From assembly GCA_044228045.1 (NCBI GenBank), contig JBGAVQ010000144.1, forward strand, positions 1 through 13,694: a stretch of DNA of 13,694 nt. The letters are read 5' to 3'. The notes beneath the pieces were generated by a model, which was not told the DNA's origin, made no database searches, and was given only the letters and a program-made list of their open reading frames with translations. Source of the DNA: JAXLVB01 sp044228045. GTDB taxonomy: Bacteria > Bacteroidota > Bacteroidia > Cytophagales > Spirosomataceae. This document shows, one piece after another, positions 1 to 7,091 of the stretch. How positions within the stretch are numbered: position 1 is the first letter of the stretch; each line of letters begins with the position of its first letter. A program made the translations under genes and the position numbers.

Positions 1-2118
1 CTGAAAATCAGAGCCTGCCATCAATGCTGCTCCACCTGAACTCACTGTTACTGAAGAGGCATCAACCCCAAACGGAAGCTGAATTTCGGCTCCAGAACCT
101 GCTTGTGAACTACCCCGAAGGAAAAACTTGTTTTTTTCTGTAACTTGTTGGGCATCAATCAGAGTAGAGCGATACAGTTTGTCATGAACATATTTTTCAA
201 CCAAAAACGACTCATCAGCATCAAATTGTCTTCTTAAATGCGAGCCAAATGGCTCAAGTACCGGAAAAATTATTTTTCCGTTTCGACTGTCCACGGTAGT
301 ACCTTCTACGAAGTCAAAGTTACCATCTACTTGTGGGTCGCCTGCGGGGTTGAGGCGGTCAAGGCCCATTACCTGAATAAGTGGCACATCTCTCATGCGC
401 CGTCCTTCTTGTAGGTTTGGGTTATCAATACCTGTCAAGTCATCTTTATAAATAATCCGAAACTGGAAATTTTGGCGAGATAACGAATTGGTATTGAGCG
501 AATAAACGTTTTTCATCATCAAGTCCCACATCGGCAAACTTAGGTTATTCCGAATGGTAGATGACTTCAACATTTTCAGCACCAGCACTTCGTCGTCGTT
601 TCGGGCTTGGTAGTCTTCGGTAAGTTCACCCACTTTATAGCGGCGGCCATTGAGGGTGTATTCATAAGCTACTGCCAAAATCTCATCATTCCGTAGCGGT
701 GTAATCAATGAAATATACCCTAATTCGGGGCTAAACCTGTATTCTCGGTCGGTTAAGCGTTTTGCTCCTCGCAAAATTTCATAATCTGTACCTTTTTCGA
801 GACGAAAAGTATTTTCAAGCACAAATCCCGTTTTATCAACTTGCCTGAATTCGTTGTTCGCTACTAAGCGGTCAAAAAGCCCGTTAGCCTTGTTGTCAGC
901 GGGCGAAGTAGCATTGAGTGGCAGTAAATTGGGATTGGTGCGAGCATAAGGTTTGCCTTCGCCAACATCGGCAATACCCACTAAGTTTCGGAGCGATTCG
1001 GTAGTGTTGGTGCGGTTTGTTACATACACCTCCAAACGAGTGATAGTTACCCCCGACGTAATAACAGGCAGGTTTTTGAGCGAACGCTCATAATTGCTCC
1101 TAAAATATTGCGACAAAAAGAAATGGCGGTTTTCGTCGTATTGATCACACCGAATTTCAAAAGGTTTGGCCATTGTGCCTCCTCTAATCACAATTCGTTC
1201 TTTTCTGGAGCGTTGTTGTGAAGCAACCAAGGTGGCATCGAGTCGCCCAAAGCGGAGTTGTGTTTTTAGACCAAACAGGTTGCTTACGCCCGGTATCAAC
1301 TGACTGTTGAGTGGCAAACTCACGTTGCCAGCCTCTATTTTCTGAATAATGTCTTCTTCGGATGAGCGGTAGTTAAGTTTGAGTTTATTCTCGAAGTTAA
1401 AGGCTGCTCTGGTATCAAAATTGGCATTAAGATTCATTTTATCGCCAATCTTACCATTAAAGTTAATAGCTGCTTGCTCGTTGAAAATGAAGTTTACTGT
1501 CTTGCGTTGCTGAATCGGAATAGCAGGATTGTCAATGTTTTGACCCAAAACCCCAAAGTCTAATAGCACATATCCGTTGGGCTTAAAATCCACGCCATTT
1601 CCTCCAAAGAGTCGGTCTAAACCACTGCCCAAATCAAGTTTGGGTAGCAAGCCTCGCCCAGTCACTTCGCTCTTGCCTTCGCTTTTGGCTGCGTATGAGC
1701 GCAAGAGGCCAATGTTTACTCGGCGGTCTTGCAACTCGCTATAGTCCGAGAACGGAAGTGTTTCGGGCGCACGGTAGATGAGTCCGTTGGTAAATCGCTC
1801 GTAGATAGTCATACGGCGAGCGGAATCAAGCAGAAATTCTGTTTTTAAACTTGGCGAATCTTTCAGCAAAAATGGAGTACCGACTGGCCTGTTAGTGAAA
1901 CGATTACCCGTTTGCTGAGGAAGTTTAAAATAGGAATTTCGCCCCAACTTTGGCCGAGCCTTGGGGAGTGTGGTGTCTTTCTTTGTGGTGTCGGCAAAAG
2001 TCCTTCTCAACGAATTGACTCGTCGAGGAGAAGGGGTAGCAACAGATAAAATCGCAAAAAAAGTAAGCAAAAATCCACCAAAAGTGATGGGAACGTATTT
2101 CTTCAACAAATACTGCAC
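1..2118 (-). CDS. sprA: SprA, cell-surface/T9SS translocon protein (N-terminal 706 codons, cut by window edge)
   Basis: SprA is the giant outer-membrane barrel of the Bacteroidota type IX secretion system, needed for protein secretion and gliding. Translating the minus strand from 2118 gives an open frame of 706 codons with no stop, continuing past base 1; full SprA proteins are usually around 2400 residues, so under a third is visible. Residues about 5-27 are a basic then hydrophobic N-terminus that looks like a signal peptide. Family-typical stretches include ITRLEVYVTNR (about 359-369), LVGIADVGE (about 379-387), IQVMGLDRLN (about 581-590) and GKIIFPVLEPFGSHL (around 613-627). The start is a GTG: the frame has a TAA at 2131-2133 and no ATG between that stop and codon 104 or so, well past the signal peptide. 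There is no Shine-Dalgarno. ruvA lies just upstream on the same strand, a sprA-ruvA neighbourhood I know from other Bacteroidota. Confidence 0.93.
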   Translation of the reverse strand, partial: MQYLLKKYVPITFGGFLLTFFAILSVATPSPRRVNSLRRTFADTTKKDTTLPKARPKLGRNSYFKLPQQTGNRFTNRPVGTPFLLKDSPSLKTEFLLDSARRMTIYERFTNGLIYRAPETLPFSDYSELQDRRVNIGLLRSYAAKSEGKSEVTGRGLLPKLDLGSGLDRLFGGNGVDFKPNGYVLLDFGVLGQNIDNPAIPIQQRKTVNFIFNEQAAINFNGKIGDKMNLNANFDTRAAFNFENKLKLNYRSSEEDIIQKIEAGNVSLPLNSQLIPGVSNLFGLKTQLRFGRLDATLVASQQRSRKERIVIRGGTMAKPFEIRCDQYDENRHFFLSQYFRSNYERSLKNLPVITSGVTITRLEVYVTNRTNTTESLRNLVGIADVGEGKPYARTNPNLLPLNATSPADNKANGLFDRLVANNEFRQVDKTGFVLENTFRLEKGTDYEILRGAKRLTDREYRFSPELGYISLITPLRNDEILAVAYEYTLNGRRYKVGELTEDYQARNDDEVLVLKMLKSSTIRNNLSLPMWDLMMKNVYSLNTNSLSRQNFQFRIIYKDDLTGIDNPNLQEGRRMRDVPLIQVMGLDRLNPAGDPQVDGNFDFVEGTTVDSRNGKIIFPVLEPFGSHLRRQFDADESFLVEKYVHDKLYRSTLIDAQQVTEKNKFFLRGSSQAGSGAEIQLPFGVDASSVTVSSGGAALMAGSDFQ

Positions 2119-2351
2119 GTAAATTGAGGGTTACTGTCTGTGTTGTTTATGCTTATTGGGATGTTTTTTAGAAGTCATCAAAAATGTAATCCTCTAAAAA
2201 TCAACTCATTTTTATTCTTTAGACTATACTTAGCGTCTCTCTTTATCAAAACGGCAAAAACACTGCCAATATTGAGTTGTCGTTCTATTTTAACAATACA
2301 TACAAAATGTCGTTTCTGTCTTTATGATCTATTCACCCAAACATGACTCAA
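2119..2351. other. ruvA-sprA intergenic spacer
   Basis: These 233 AT-rich bases separate the ruvA stop from the sprA GTG start. On the minus strand I see no convincing terminator and no exact TAnnTTTG promoter element; the nearest is CATTTTTG about 60 bases before the sprA start, with no well-spaced upstream element. A 68-codon open frame on the plus strand has no recognisable motif and is probably chance. sprA could be read through from ruvA or have a promoter here that I cannot pin down. Confidence 0.4.
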
Positions 2352-2942
2352 TTAGCGCAAAGCTAATCGAATCAATTGCTCCAAAGTAATGTCGTTATTA
2401 TGTTTTTTAAGAATCGTATCAATACTTTTTTCCGCAACAGCTTTTTGAATACCCAATGTAGTTAATGCCGCCAATGCTTCGCTTCTGATTGCCGTAGTAG
2501 CCACCGAAAACAGTGCTGGCGTACCACCCAATAAGTTATCTTTCTTAAATTTGTCCTTCAAGTCAACAATAGCTCGTTGGGCTGTTTTGCTACCTATCCC
2601 CTTGATACTCTGAATAGTACGTACGTCTTCGGACACAATGGCGTGGCGAATTTCGGGTGAACTCAACGACGACAACATCATCAATGCCGTACTGGGTCCA
2701 ATACCCGACACACTTGTTAAGTCCAAAAATAGTGATTTTTCGTCAAAAGTCGAGAAACCGTATAGCACATGAGCATCTTCTCGAATGCTGAGATAGGTAT
2801 AAAGCCGACAGCGTTCGTCACCAGCTCCTAATGCCGAATAGGTTTGTAAGGAAATCAGGATTTGATAACCCACGCCTTGTACATCAATAATCACATAAGC
2901 GGGTTCTTTGTGGGTCAATTTTCCGTCAATATAGGCAATCAT
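2352..2942 (-). CDS. ruvA: Holliday junction branch migration protein RuvA
   Basis: RuvA forms a tetramer that grips four-way Holliday junctions and loads the RuvB motor for branch migration in recombination and repair. The 196-residue length fits the family. Residues 1-60 are the OB-fold domain, with the typical opening MIAYIDGKL and VQGVGYQILIS. Two helix-hairpin-helix motifs follow: SVSGIGPSTAL (77-87) and SIKGIGSKTAQR (112-123). A linker leads to the small C-terminal domain III (about 150-196, LTTLGIQKAVAEK), which contacts RuvB. The ATG start gives the exact conserved N-terminus. ruvB and ruvC are not in the window. A terminator hairpin after the upstream mltD gene suggests transcription of ruvA starts within 2943-3021, and sprA follows after 233 bases. 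Confidence 0.97.
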   Translation of the reverse strand: MIAYIDGKLTHKEPAYVIIDVQGVGYQILISLQTYSALGAGDERCRLYTYLSIREDAHVLYGFSTFDEKSLFLDLTSVSGIGPSTALMMLSSLSSPEIRHAIVSEDVRTIQSIKGIGSKTAQRAIVDLKDKFKKDNLLGGTPALFSVATTAIRSEALAALTTLGIQKAVAEKSIDTILKKHNNDITLEQLIRLALR

Positions 2943-2984
2943 ACAAGCTTATTAGTTGTAGTGTGCAGTTGGCACGAGTCCGTC

Positions 2985-3003
2985 AGACCTACGGTACCGA
3001 CGG
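2985..3003. repeat. 19-base repeat, copy A (upstream of ruvA)
   Basis: The sequence AGACCTACGGTACCGACGG matches 9274-9292 (AGACCTTCGGTACAGACTG) at 16 of 19 positions in the same orientation. This copy sits in a longer inverted repeat: CCGTC at 2980-2984 pairs with GACGG at 2999-3003, around a central GGTACC palindrome. It falls in the 138-base gap before ruvA, so it may be part of the ruvA 5' leader. Whether it belongs to a dispersed genomic repeat family or is a protein-binding site cannot be decided from two copies. Confidence 0.45.
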
Positions 3004-3021
3004 GGTGAAATGGAATTCAAA

Positions 3022-3073
3022 ATAAACAAAAAGCCCACAATTCAACAAATAGAACTGTGGGCTTTTTGTTTAT
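3022..3073 (-). terminator. Intrinsic terminator after mltD
   Basis: ATAAACAAAAAGCCCACA at 3022-3039 is perfectly complementary to 3056-3073, giving an 18-bp stem around a 16-base loop. The GC-rich part (CCCAC/GTGGG) is at the loop end and the outer part is A-rich on one arm and T-rich on the other. Read on the minus strand the stem begins 7 bases after the mltD stop codon and ends in CTTTTTGTTTATTTTG, a good uridine tract. The symmetry would also allow it to work on the plus strand. It isolates the gatA-mltD unit from ruvA. Confidence 0.88.
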
Positions 3074-3080
3074 CAGCCAG

Positions 3081-4541
3081 TTAGCTTATTCTGATTCGCT
3101 GTCCAGCTTTAAGACTATTCCCTCTAATACGATTTAGCTTTTTGATTTTATCAACCGAAACTCCGCCATACCGTTGCGAAATGCTCCATAAGGTATCGCC
3201 ACGTTGTACTTTCACATACTTAGGTTTATCGTTTTTGCTATTTTCTTTACGTGCAGCTTTGGCAAATTCTTCAGCACCAGTTGAGGTTTGCTCTTGGTAG
3301 ATTACTAATTTCTGACCAGCTTGAATATTTGATCCTCTCAAATGGTTCCAAATTTTAAGATCATCTACCTCTACATTAAATCGTTGTGCTACACTAAATA
3401 AACCTTCGCCCTTCTTTATTTTATACATTAACTTTTTGGGCTTTCTGTGTACCACTTCTTCATCGGCTTCTACATCGTTTGAAGCAGTAGCTTCACCGCT
3501 TGTGGTATCAACGCTATGCTTTGCTCCGTTTGAGGCCAACATCACCCCTGTGTTGTAGGCTGGCATTTTGGTTGCCGAGTCCATAATCATTTGCCGATTT
3601 GACGCAATAAAATCGTAGCTTTCTTTGGGAACTCGCAGTGCAAAATTGCGGGTAAAGCCTGGCAAAACATTGGTCAGAATGTGCGGATTAAGACGTTGGA
3701 TAGTCTCCATTGGCACCAAACTCTGTTGAGAAAATTTCGCTAAGTCTAAGTATGAATTAATATGAAGGGTGTCAAACTCAAATGCTGCTTCTTGCGCTTC
3801 TGGAAAAATATCATGTTCGTGGGCGTGTTGCATCATATACACCATTCCTACATACTGTGGCACATAGCCACGAGTTTGTTTGTGCAAATGATTGTAGATT
3901 TCCCAAAATCCATAGCGTCCTGAGCGTTTTTGTGCTCGTTTTACATTGCCTGGCCCTGTGTTATAGGCGGCCAAAACAAGTTCCCAATCGCCAAAAATAC
4001 GATACAGTTGCGTCATATAACGACAAGCCGCTTCGGTGGACTTGATGGGGTCTAATCGCTCATCAACGTACTGATCCATCCGAAGGCCAAAATCTAAGGT
4101 AGCAGTACGAGGCATAAATTGCCACAAGCCTCCTGCTTTTGCATACGAAATAGCCTTGGGATTCAGTCCAGACTCAATCATAGAGAGGTACTTCAGTTCG
4201 TCGGGCAGGTTATACTTGCGAAGATATTCCTCAAATAATGGTAGATAAACACTACGCTTTTCGAGCATGGTTTTGGTAAAACTTGGCTTGCGAAAAGCGA
4301 AAAATTCTACAAAATCGTGTGTAAACTCATTGTAGGTCAGTGGTATTGTTTTTTCGAGGCGTTTGAGTCGCTCTCGTACTAATTCGATGGGGATAGACGG
4401 AACGGTATCTGGTTCCACCACAACTTCTGCGCCTTCGGCAGTAGTATCTTTAACAACTTCTTGTGCTTGTGCGTAGCTAACGCAAAAACTCCAACAAGTA
4501 ACTAACGCAAGTATTTTTAGGTTTCTACTCAATAATTTCAT
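3081..4541 (-). CDS. mltD: MltD-like membrane-bound lytic murein transglycosylase with LysM repeats
   Basis: The 486-residue protein should cleave the N-acetylmuramyl-N-acetylglucosamine bond of peptidoglycan to leave 1,6-anhydro ends, acting in the periplasm. Residues 1-27 form a signal peptide ending near AQAQ; the window shows a Cys at 20 but no clear lipobox, so lipid anchoring is uncertain. The SLT goose-lysozyme-like domain spans about 100-235: catalytic Glu123 in SMIESGLNP, GLWQFMP (138-144), and AAYNTGPGNV (191-200). After a weaker LysM-like stretch (about 262-305, ending LNPHI...VP), a linker rich in Asp, Glu and Thr leads to two LysM modules at about 371-416 and 441-486, the second ending the protein. 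It starts 46 bases after gatA and ends at a strong terminator. The assignment to the MltD type is by architecture. Confidence 0.93.
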   Translation of the reverse strand: MKLLSRNLKILALVTCWSFCVSYAQAQEVVKDTTAEGAEVVVEPDTVPSIPIELVRERLKRLEKTIPLTYNEFTHDFVEFFAFRKPSFTKTMLEKRSVYLPLFEEYLRKYNLPDELKYLSMIESGLNPKAISYAKAGGLWQFMPRTATLDFGLRMDQYVDERLDPIKSTEAACRYMTQLYRIFGDWELVLAAYNTGPGNVKRAQKRSGRYGFWEIYNHLHKQTRGYVPQYVGMVYMMQHAHEHDIFPEAQEAAFEFDTLHINSYLDLAKFSQQSLVPMETIQRLNPHILTNVLPGFTRNFALRVPKESYDFIASNRQMIMDSATKMPAYNTGVMLASNGAKHSVDTTSGEATASNDVEADEEVVHRKPKKLMYKIKKGEGLFSVAQRFNVEVDDLKIWNHLRGSNIQAGQKLVIYQEQTSTGAEEFAKAARKENSKNDKPKYVKVQRGDTLWSISQRYGGVSVDKIKKLNRIRGNSLKAGQRIRIS

Positions 4542-4587
4542 CGTGTTGCTTGGTGTGGTTTGGTTATTTTTTAATAAATAATCAGCA

Positions 4588-6009
4588 CTATCTTAACAAA
4601 TACGTTGCCAACTTTAATAATTCAGCTTCTCTGAATGCTCCTGTCATCGCTTGAAAACCAATTGGCAATCCGTTTTCGTCGGTACCATTTGGTATTGAAA
4701 TCGCTGGCAATCCTACAACATTAGCCTGTACAGTAAACAAATCTGTCAGATACATTTGCAGTGGGTCATCAGATTTCTCACCTACTTTAAAAGCCGTAGT
4801 AGCACAGGCTGGCGACACAATAAAATCATAGTCTGCCAATAATCTATCTGTTTCTTGTTTGATTAAGCGCCTGACTTTCTGTGCTTTGGTATAGTAAGCG
4901 TCGTAGTAGCTGGCACTCAACACAAAAGTACCCAACATGATGCGCCGCTTTGCCTCTGGGCCCAATCCTTCGGAGCGTGTTTTTTTGTAGAGGCTCTCCA
5001 AATCAACCGCTTTGTTGCTTCTGTAACCGTACTTTACGCCATCAAAACGAGACAAGTTTGAACTCACCTCGGCGGTAGTCAGAATGTAATAAGTTGGCAA
5101 AAAATATTTCACCAACGGAAACTCTATTGCCTCTACAGTATGCCCGTCTGCCTCTAAACGTTTAAGAGCCAATAAGGTCTGCTCACGCACAGCTGGTTGA
5201 AGCCCCTCTTCTAATGTTTCACGAATATAGGCAATTTTCCATTTTCGGTTATCTTTTTCCAATAATTTTGTGTACTCAGGCACTTCTTTTGGCGAAACCG
5301 TGCTATCAAACTCGTCGGCACCAGCCATTATTTCGAGGAGCAAGGCGGCATCCTCTACACTATGGGTAATGGGACCAATGGTATCAAACGATGAACCGTA
5401 AGCGATAAGTCCCCACCGAGACACCCGTGAATAAGTAGGTTTTAAGCCAATAACCCCACAAAACGAAGCTGGCAAGCGAATAGACCCACCTGTATCGGTA
5501 CCCAACGAAGCCAAACACAAGTCAGCTTGTACTGCTACTGCTGAACCACCCGACGAACCACCCGGCACACGAGTAGGATCTGCGGCATTGAGTGATGGGC
5601 CAAAAGCAGAGTTTTCGTTAGATGAACCCATACCAAATTCATCACAGTTTTGTCGGCCAATAATGATGGCATCTTGATCTAAAAGCCGCTGAACTGCCGT
5701 AGCAGTAAACTGCGACTGAAAGTTATCCAATATCTTGCTACCTGCTTGCGAGGGGTGATCTTGATAACAGAGTAAGTCCTTGATACCAATTACCATCCCT
5801 GCCAGCCTACCAGCAGTGCCATTAGCCAGTTTCTGGTCTATTTCGGTGGCTTTTTGCCGTGATTCCTCTTCATAAACGCTCAAAAATGCGTTTAATTGCC
5901 CGTTGAGCGTGGCTATGTTTCGCAAATAATGTTCAACCAGCTCTTGGCAAGAGGTCTTACCCGCTTGTATGTCGGCCTGAATATCTTTTAAAGAGGTATA
6001 TTTTTTCAA
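4588..6009 (-). CDS. gatA: Asp-tRNA(Asn)/Glu-tRNA(Gln) amidotransferase subunit A
   Basis: GatA is the glutaminase/amidase subunit of GatCAB, which converts Glu-tRNA(Gln) (and Asp-tRNA(Asn)) to the amidated form in the cytoplasm. The amidase-signature triad is visible: Lys77 in IGIKDLL, cis-Ser152 in GGSSGGSAVAV, and nucleophile Ser176 in GTDTGGSIRLP. The spacing (75 and 24 residues) is what I know for GatA. The length of 473 residues is normal. The start appears to be TTG at 6007-6009 (MKKYTSLKDIQ): the frame is open only to a TAA at 6046-6048 and has no ATG or GTG before the conserved N-terminus. A terminator at 6080-6113 separates it from tatA, so its promoter should lie in 6010-6079, though I see no good consensus there. 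gatB and gatC are not nearby, which is common in bacteria with scattered gat genes. Confidence 0.96.
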   Translation of the reverse strand: MKKYTSLKDIQADIQAGKTSCQELVEHYLRNIATLNGQLNAFLSVYEEESRQKATEIDQKLANGTAGRLAGMVIGIKDLLCYQDHPSQAGSKILDNFQSQFTATAVQRLLDQDAIIIGRQNCDEFGMGSSNENSAFGPSLNAADPTRVPGGSSGGSAVAVQADLCLASLGTDTGGSIRLPASFCGVIGLKPTYSRVSRWGLIAYGSSFDTIGPITHSVEDAALLLEIMAGADEFDSTVSPKEVPEYTKLLEKDNRKWKIAYIRETLEEGLQPAVREQTLLALKRLEADGHTVEAIEFPLVKYFLPTYYILTTAEVSSNLSRFDGVKYGYRSNKAVDLESLYKKTRSEGLGPEAKRRIMLGTFVLSASYYDAYYTKAQKVRRLIKQETDRLLADYDFIVSPACATTAFKVGEKSDDPLQMYLTDLFTVQANVVGLPAISIPNGTDENGLPIGFQAMTGAFREAELLKLATYLLR

Positions 6010-6063
6010 AACGTGCTGCTCTATTCTGGTTCTTGGATATAGTTGTTAGATGGAATGCTAACA

Positions 6064-6113
6064 AACTAAAAACAATAAAGCATAGCCCGAGGCATTCCTG
6101 TCTCAAACTATGC
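6064..6113 (-). terminator. Intrinsic terminator after tatA
   Basis: GCATAGCCCGAG at 6080-6091 faces CTCAAACTATGC at 6102-6113. Read as minus-strand RNA the two arms pair over 12 bp: GCAUAG/CUAUGC, then three U-G wobbles, then GAG/CUC, with a 10-base loop. The stem is followed at once by TTTATTGTTTTTAGTTT (6079 down to 6063). On the plus strand the middle three pairs would be C-A mismatches, so this is a minus-strand terminator only. It lies about 70 bases after the tatA stop. Confidence 0.8.
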
Positions 6114-6181
6114 CTTTTATCGGTTAATTGTGATGGGTTAGTGGCAACAGAGATACCACCTAACTCATTGAGGGCTAACGA

Positions 6182-6382
6182 TTAGCTCACATCATCCATT
6201 CCTTTTTGGATTTCTTTCTTGATGTCGCTTTGAGCGTCTTTAAATTCTTTGATGCCTTTACCTAAGCCACGCATCAATTCGGGCAACTTACGGCCTCCAA
6301 ATAAAAGAAGAATTACTAAGCCAATCAAGATGATTTCGCCCGTACCCAAGTTAAAAATCAGCGGAATTATGTTCAGTTCCAT
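6182..6382 (-). CDS. tatA: Twin-arginine translocase subunit TatA
   Basis: TatA oligomers form the transient pore that carries folded proteins with twin-arginine signals across the inner membrane. At 66 residues it is short but within the TatA/TatE range. It has the expected order: a short periplasmic N-terminus, a single transmembrane helix at about 14-28 (GEIILIGLVILLLF), the FGG hinge (28-30) with RKLPE after it, and an amphipathic helix at about 34-50 (MRGLGKGIKEFKDA), then a charged tail. tatC is not in the window, and the downstream hairpin indicates that tatA ends its own transcript. TatB is less likely, because the tail is short and the FGGRKLPE hinge is TatA-like. Confidence 0.93.
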   Translation of the reverse strand: MELNIIPLIFNLGTGEIILIGLVILLLFGGRKLPELMRGLGKGIKEFKDAQSDIKKEIQKGMDDVS

Positions 6383-6408
6383 GTTAGTTGTAATGTTTAA
6401 AAGCGTGT

Positions 6409-6416
6409 CAAAGATA
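6409..6416 (-). promoter_or_regulatory. tatA: Candidate -7 promoter element for tatA
   Basis: The minus strand reads TATCTTTG here, an exact match to the Bacteroidota housekeeping -7 consensus TAnnTTTG, 26 bases before the tatA ATG. No clear TTG -33 element stands at the usual 17-23 base spacing, so the upstream half is weak. The spacing to the start is close to that of the candidate promoter of the gene upstream. Confidence 0.5.
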
Positions 6417-6508
6417 GGAATAATTTTGGAGCTTGGAGACTTTTTCCAACAAATCGTTTAAATGTGTCGGTAAAAGAGGCAAGATGCTCCGTTTTTCATT
6501 TTCTAATT

Positions 6509-6934
6509 TTACTGCAAATCGCCTCGCTCCCAAGCCAAAAAGTCGTTGATGTCGTCTTGAATGGAGCGAAAAATCCATAGTATAAGTGCCACATCATCTG
6601 AAAAACCTAATACAGGTATAAGGTCTGGAATGAGGTCTATGGGTGACACAAAGTAAATCAATCCAGCAATAATTTTGATAAGGCTTTGCCACGGAATCAC
6701 CCGGTATTCGCCCGAAACGTAGGCTTTTAGTAGTCGGCCTAAAACCATCAAGCGTTCTTTGAAATTTTTGAAGGTATCGCTACTCAGCGCATTACTTTTT
6801 GAAAGTACCTTGCGGAGTAATTCTACCAAACTGCTTGAGTTACGAGCATATTGACCAGCTTGGTTGGTAGCCCGTTTAAAAAAAATAGACCTCAACACTC
6901 GTGTAAGTAAATCGTTTTCTTGATTAGTTGGCAT
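6509..6934 (-). CDS. YkvA family protein (DUF1232), membrane-associated
   Basis: The 141-residue protein has the DUF1232/YkvA core at about 83-120. The signature SPIDLIPDLIPVLGFSDD (97-114) is nearly diagnostic and is flanked by the hydrophobic stretches LIKIIAGLIYFV (85-96) and VALILWIF (115-122). The N-terminal 80 residues are basic and helical-looking, with no signal peptide. The molecular function of this family is unknown; members are small membrane proteins and some are fused to other domains. It has a candidate promoter of its own. The tatA gene follows after 126 bases and also has a promoter-like element, so co-transcription is not required and a link to Tat export is not supported by spacing alone. 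Confidence 0.85.
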   Translation of the reverse strand: MPTNQENDLLTRVLRSIFFKRATNQAGQYARNSSSLVELLRKVLSKSNALSSDTFKNFKERLMVLGRLLKAYVSGEYRVIPWQSLIKIIAGLIYFVSPIDLIPDLIPVLGFSDDVALILWIFRSIQDDINDFLAWERGDLQ

Positions 6935-6961
6935 TGGTTGAAAAAAGATAATTTTGAGCTA

Positions 6962-6994
6962 TAAATATACAAAGTAAAGCAGCCCTTTTCAAAA
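6962..6994 (-). promoter_or_regulatory. Candidate promoter of the YkvA-family gene
   Basis: On the minus strand TTTTG (6994-6990) is followed after 20 bases by TATATTTA (6969-6962), one base from the Bacteroidota consensus TTG-N19ish-TAnnTTTG. The -7 element ends 27 bases before the ATG. A short inverted pair, CCCTTT at 7013-7008 and AAAGGG at 6988-6983 (minus strand), brackets the -33 region and could be an operator or chance. Confidence 0.42.
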
Positions 6995-7091
6995 CGATTT
7001 ATGATAAAGGGTTATTGCTACTGACTGGCTGTTTTAGTGCTTGTTTTCTCTCTAATTGAATAGTCTATTATTGAGCTTGTGGCACACTTCC

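Noticed and set aside
2263..2277. Small inverted repeat GGCA...TGCC near 2252-2266 as a ruvA terminator
   Set aside because: The stem is only four base pairs and no T tract follows on the minus strand, so it is not a credible terminator.
2140..2346. 68-codon plus-strand open frame between sprA and ruvA
   Set aside because: It has no recognisable motif, low-complexity AT-driven composition and no promoter or partner gene on that strand. It fits chance in an AT-rich spacer.
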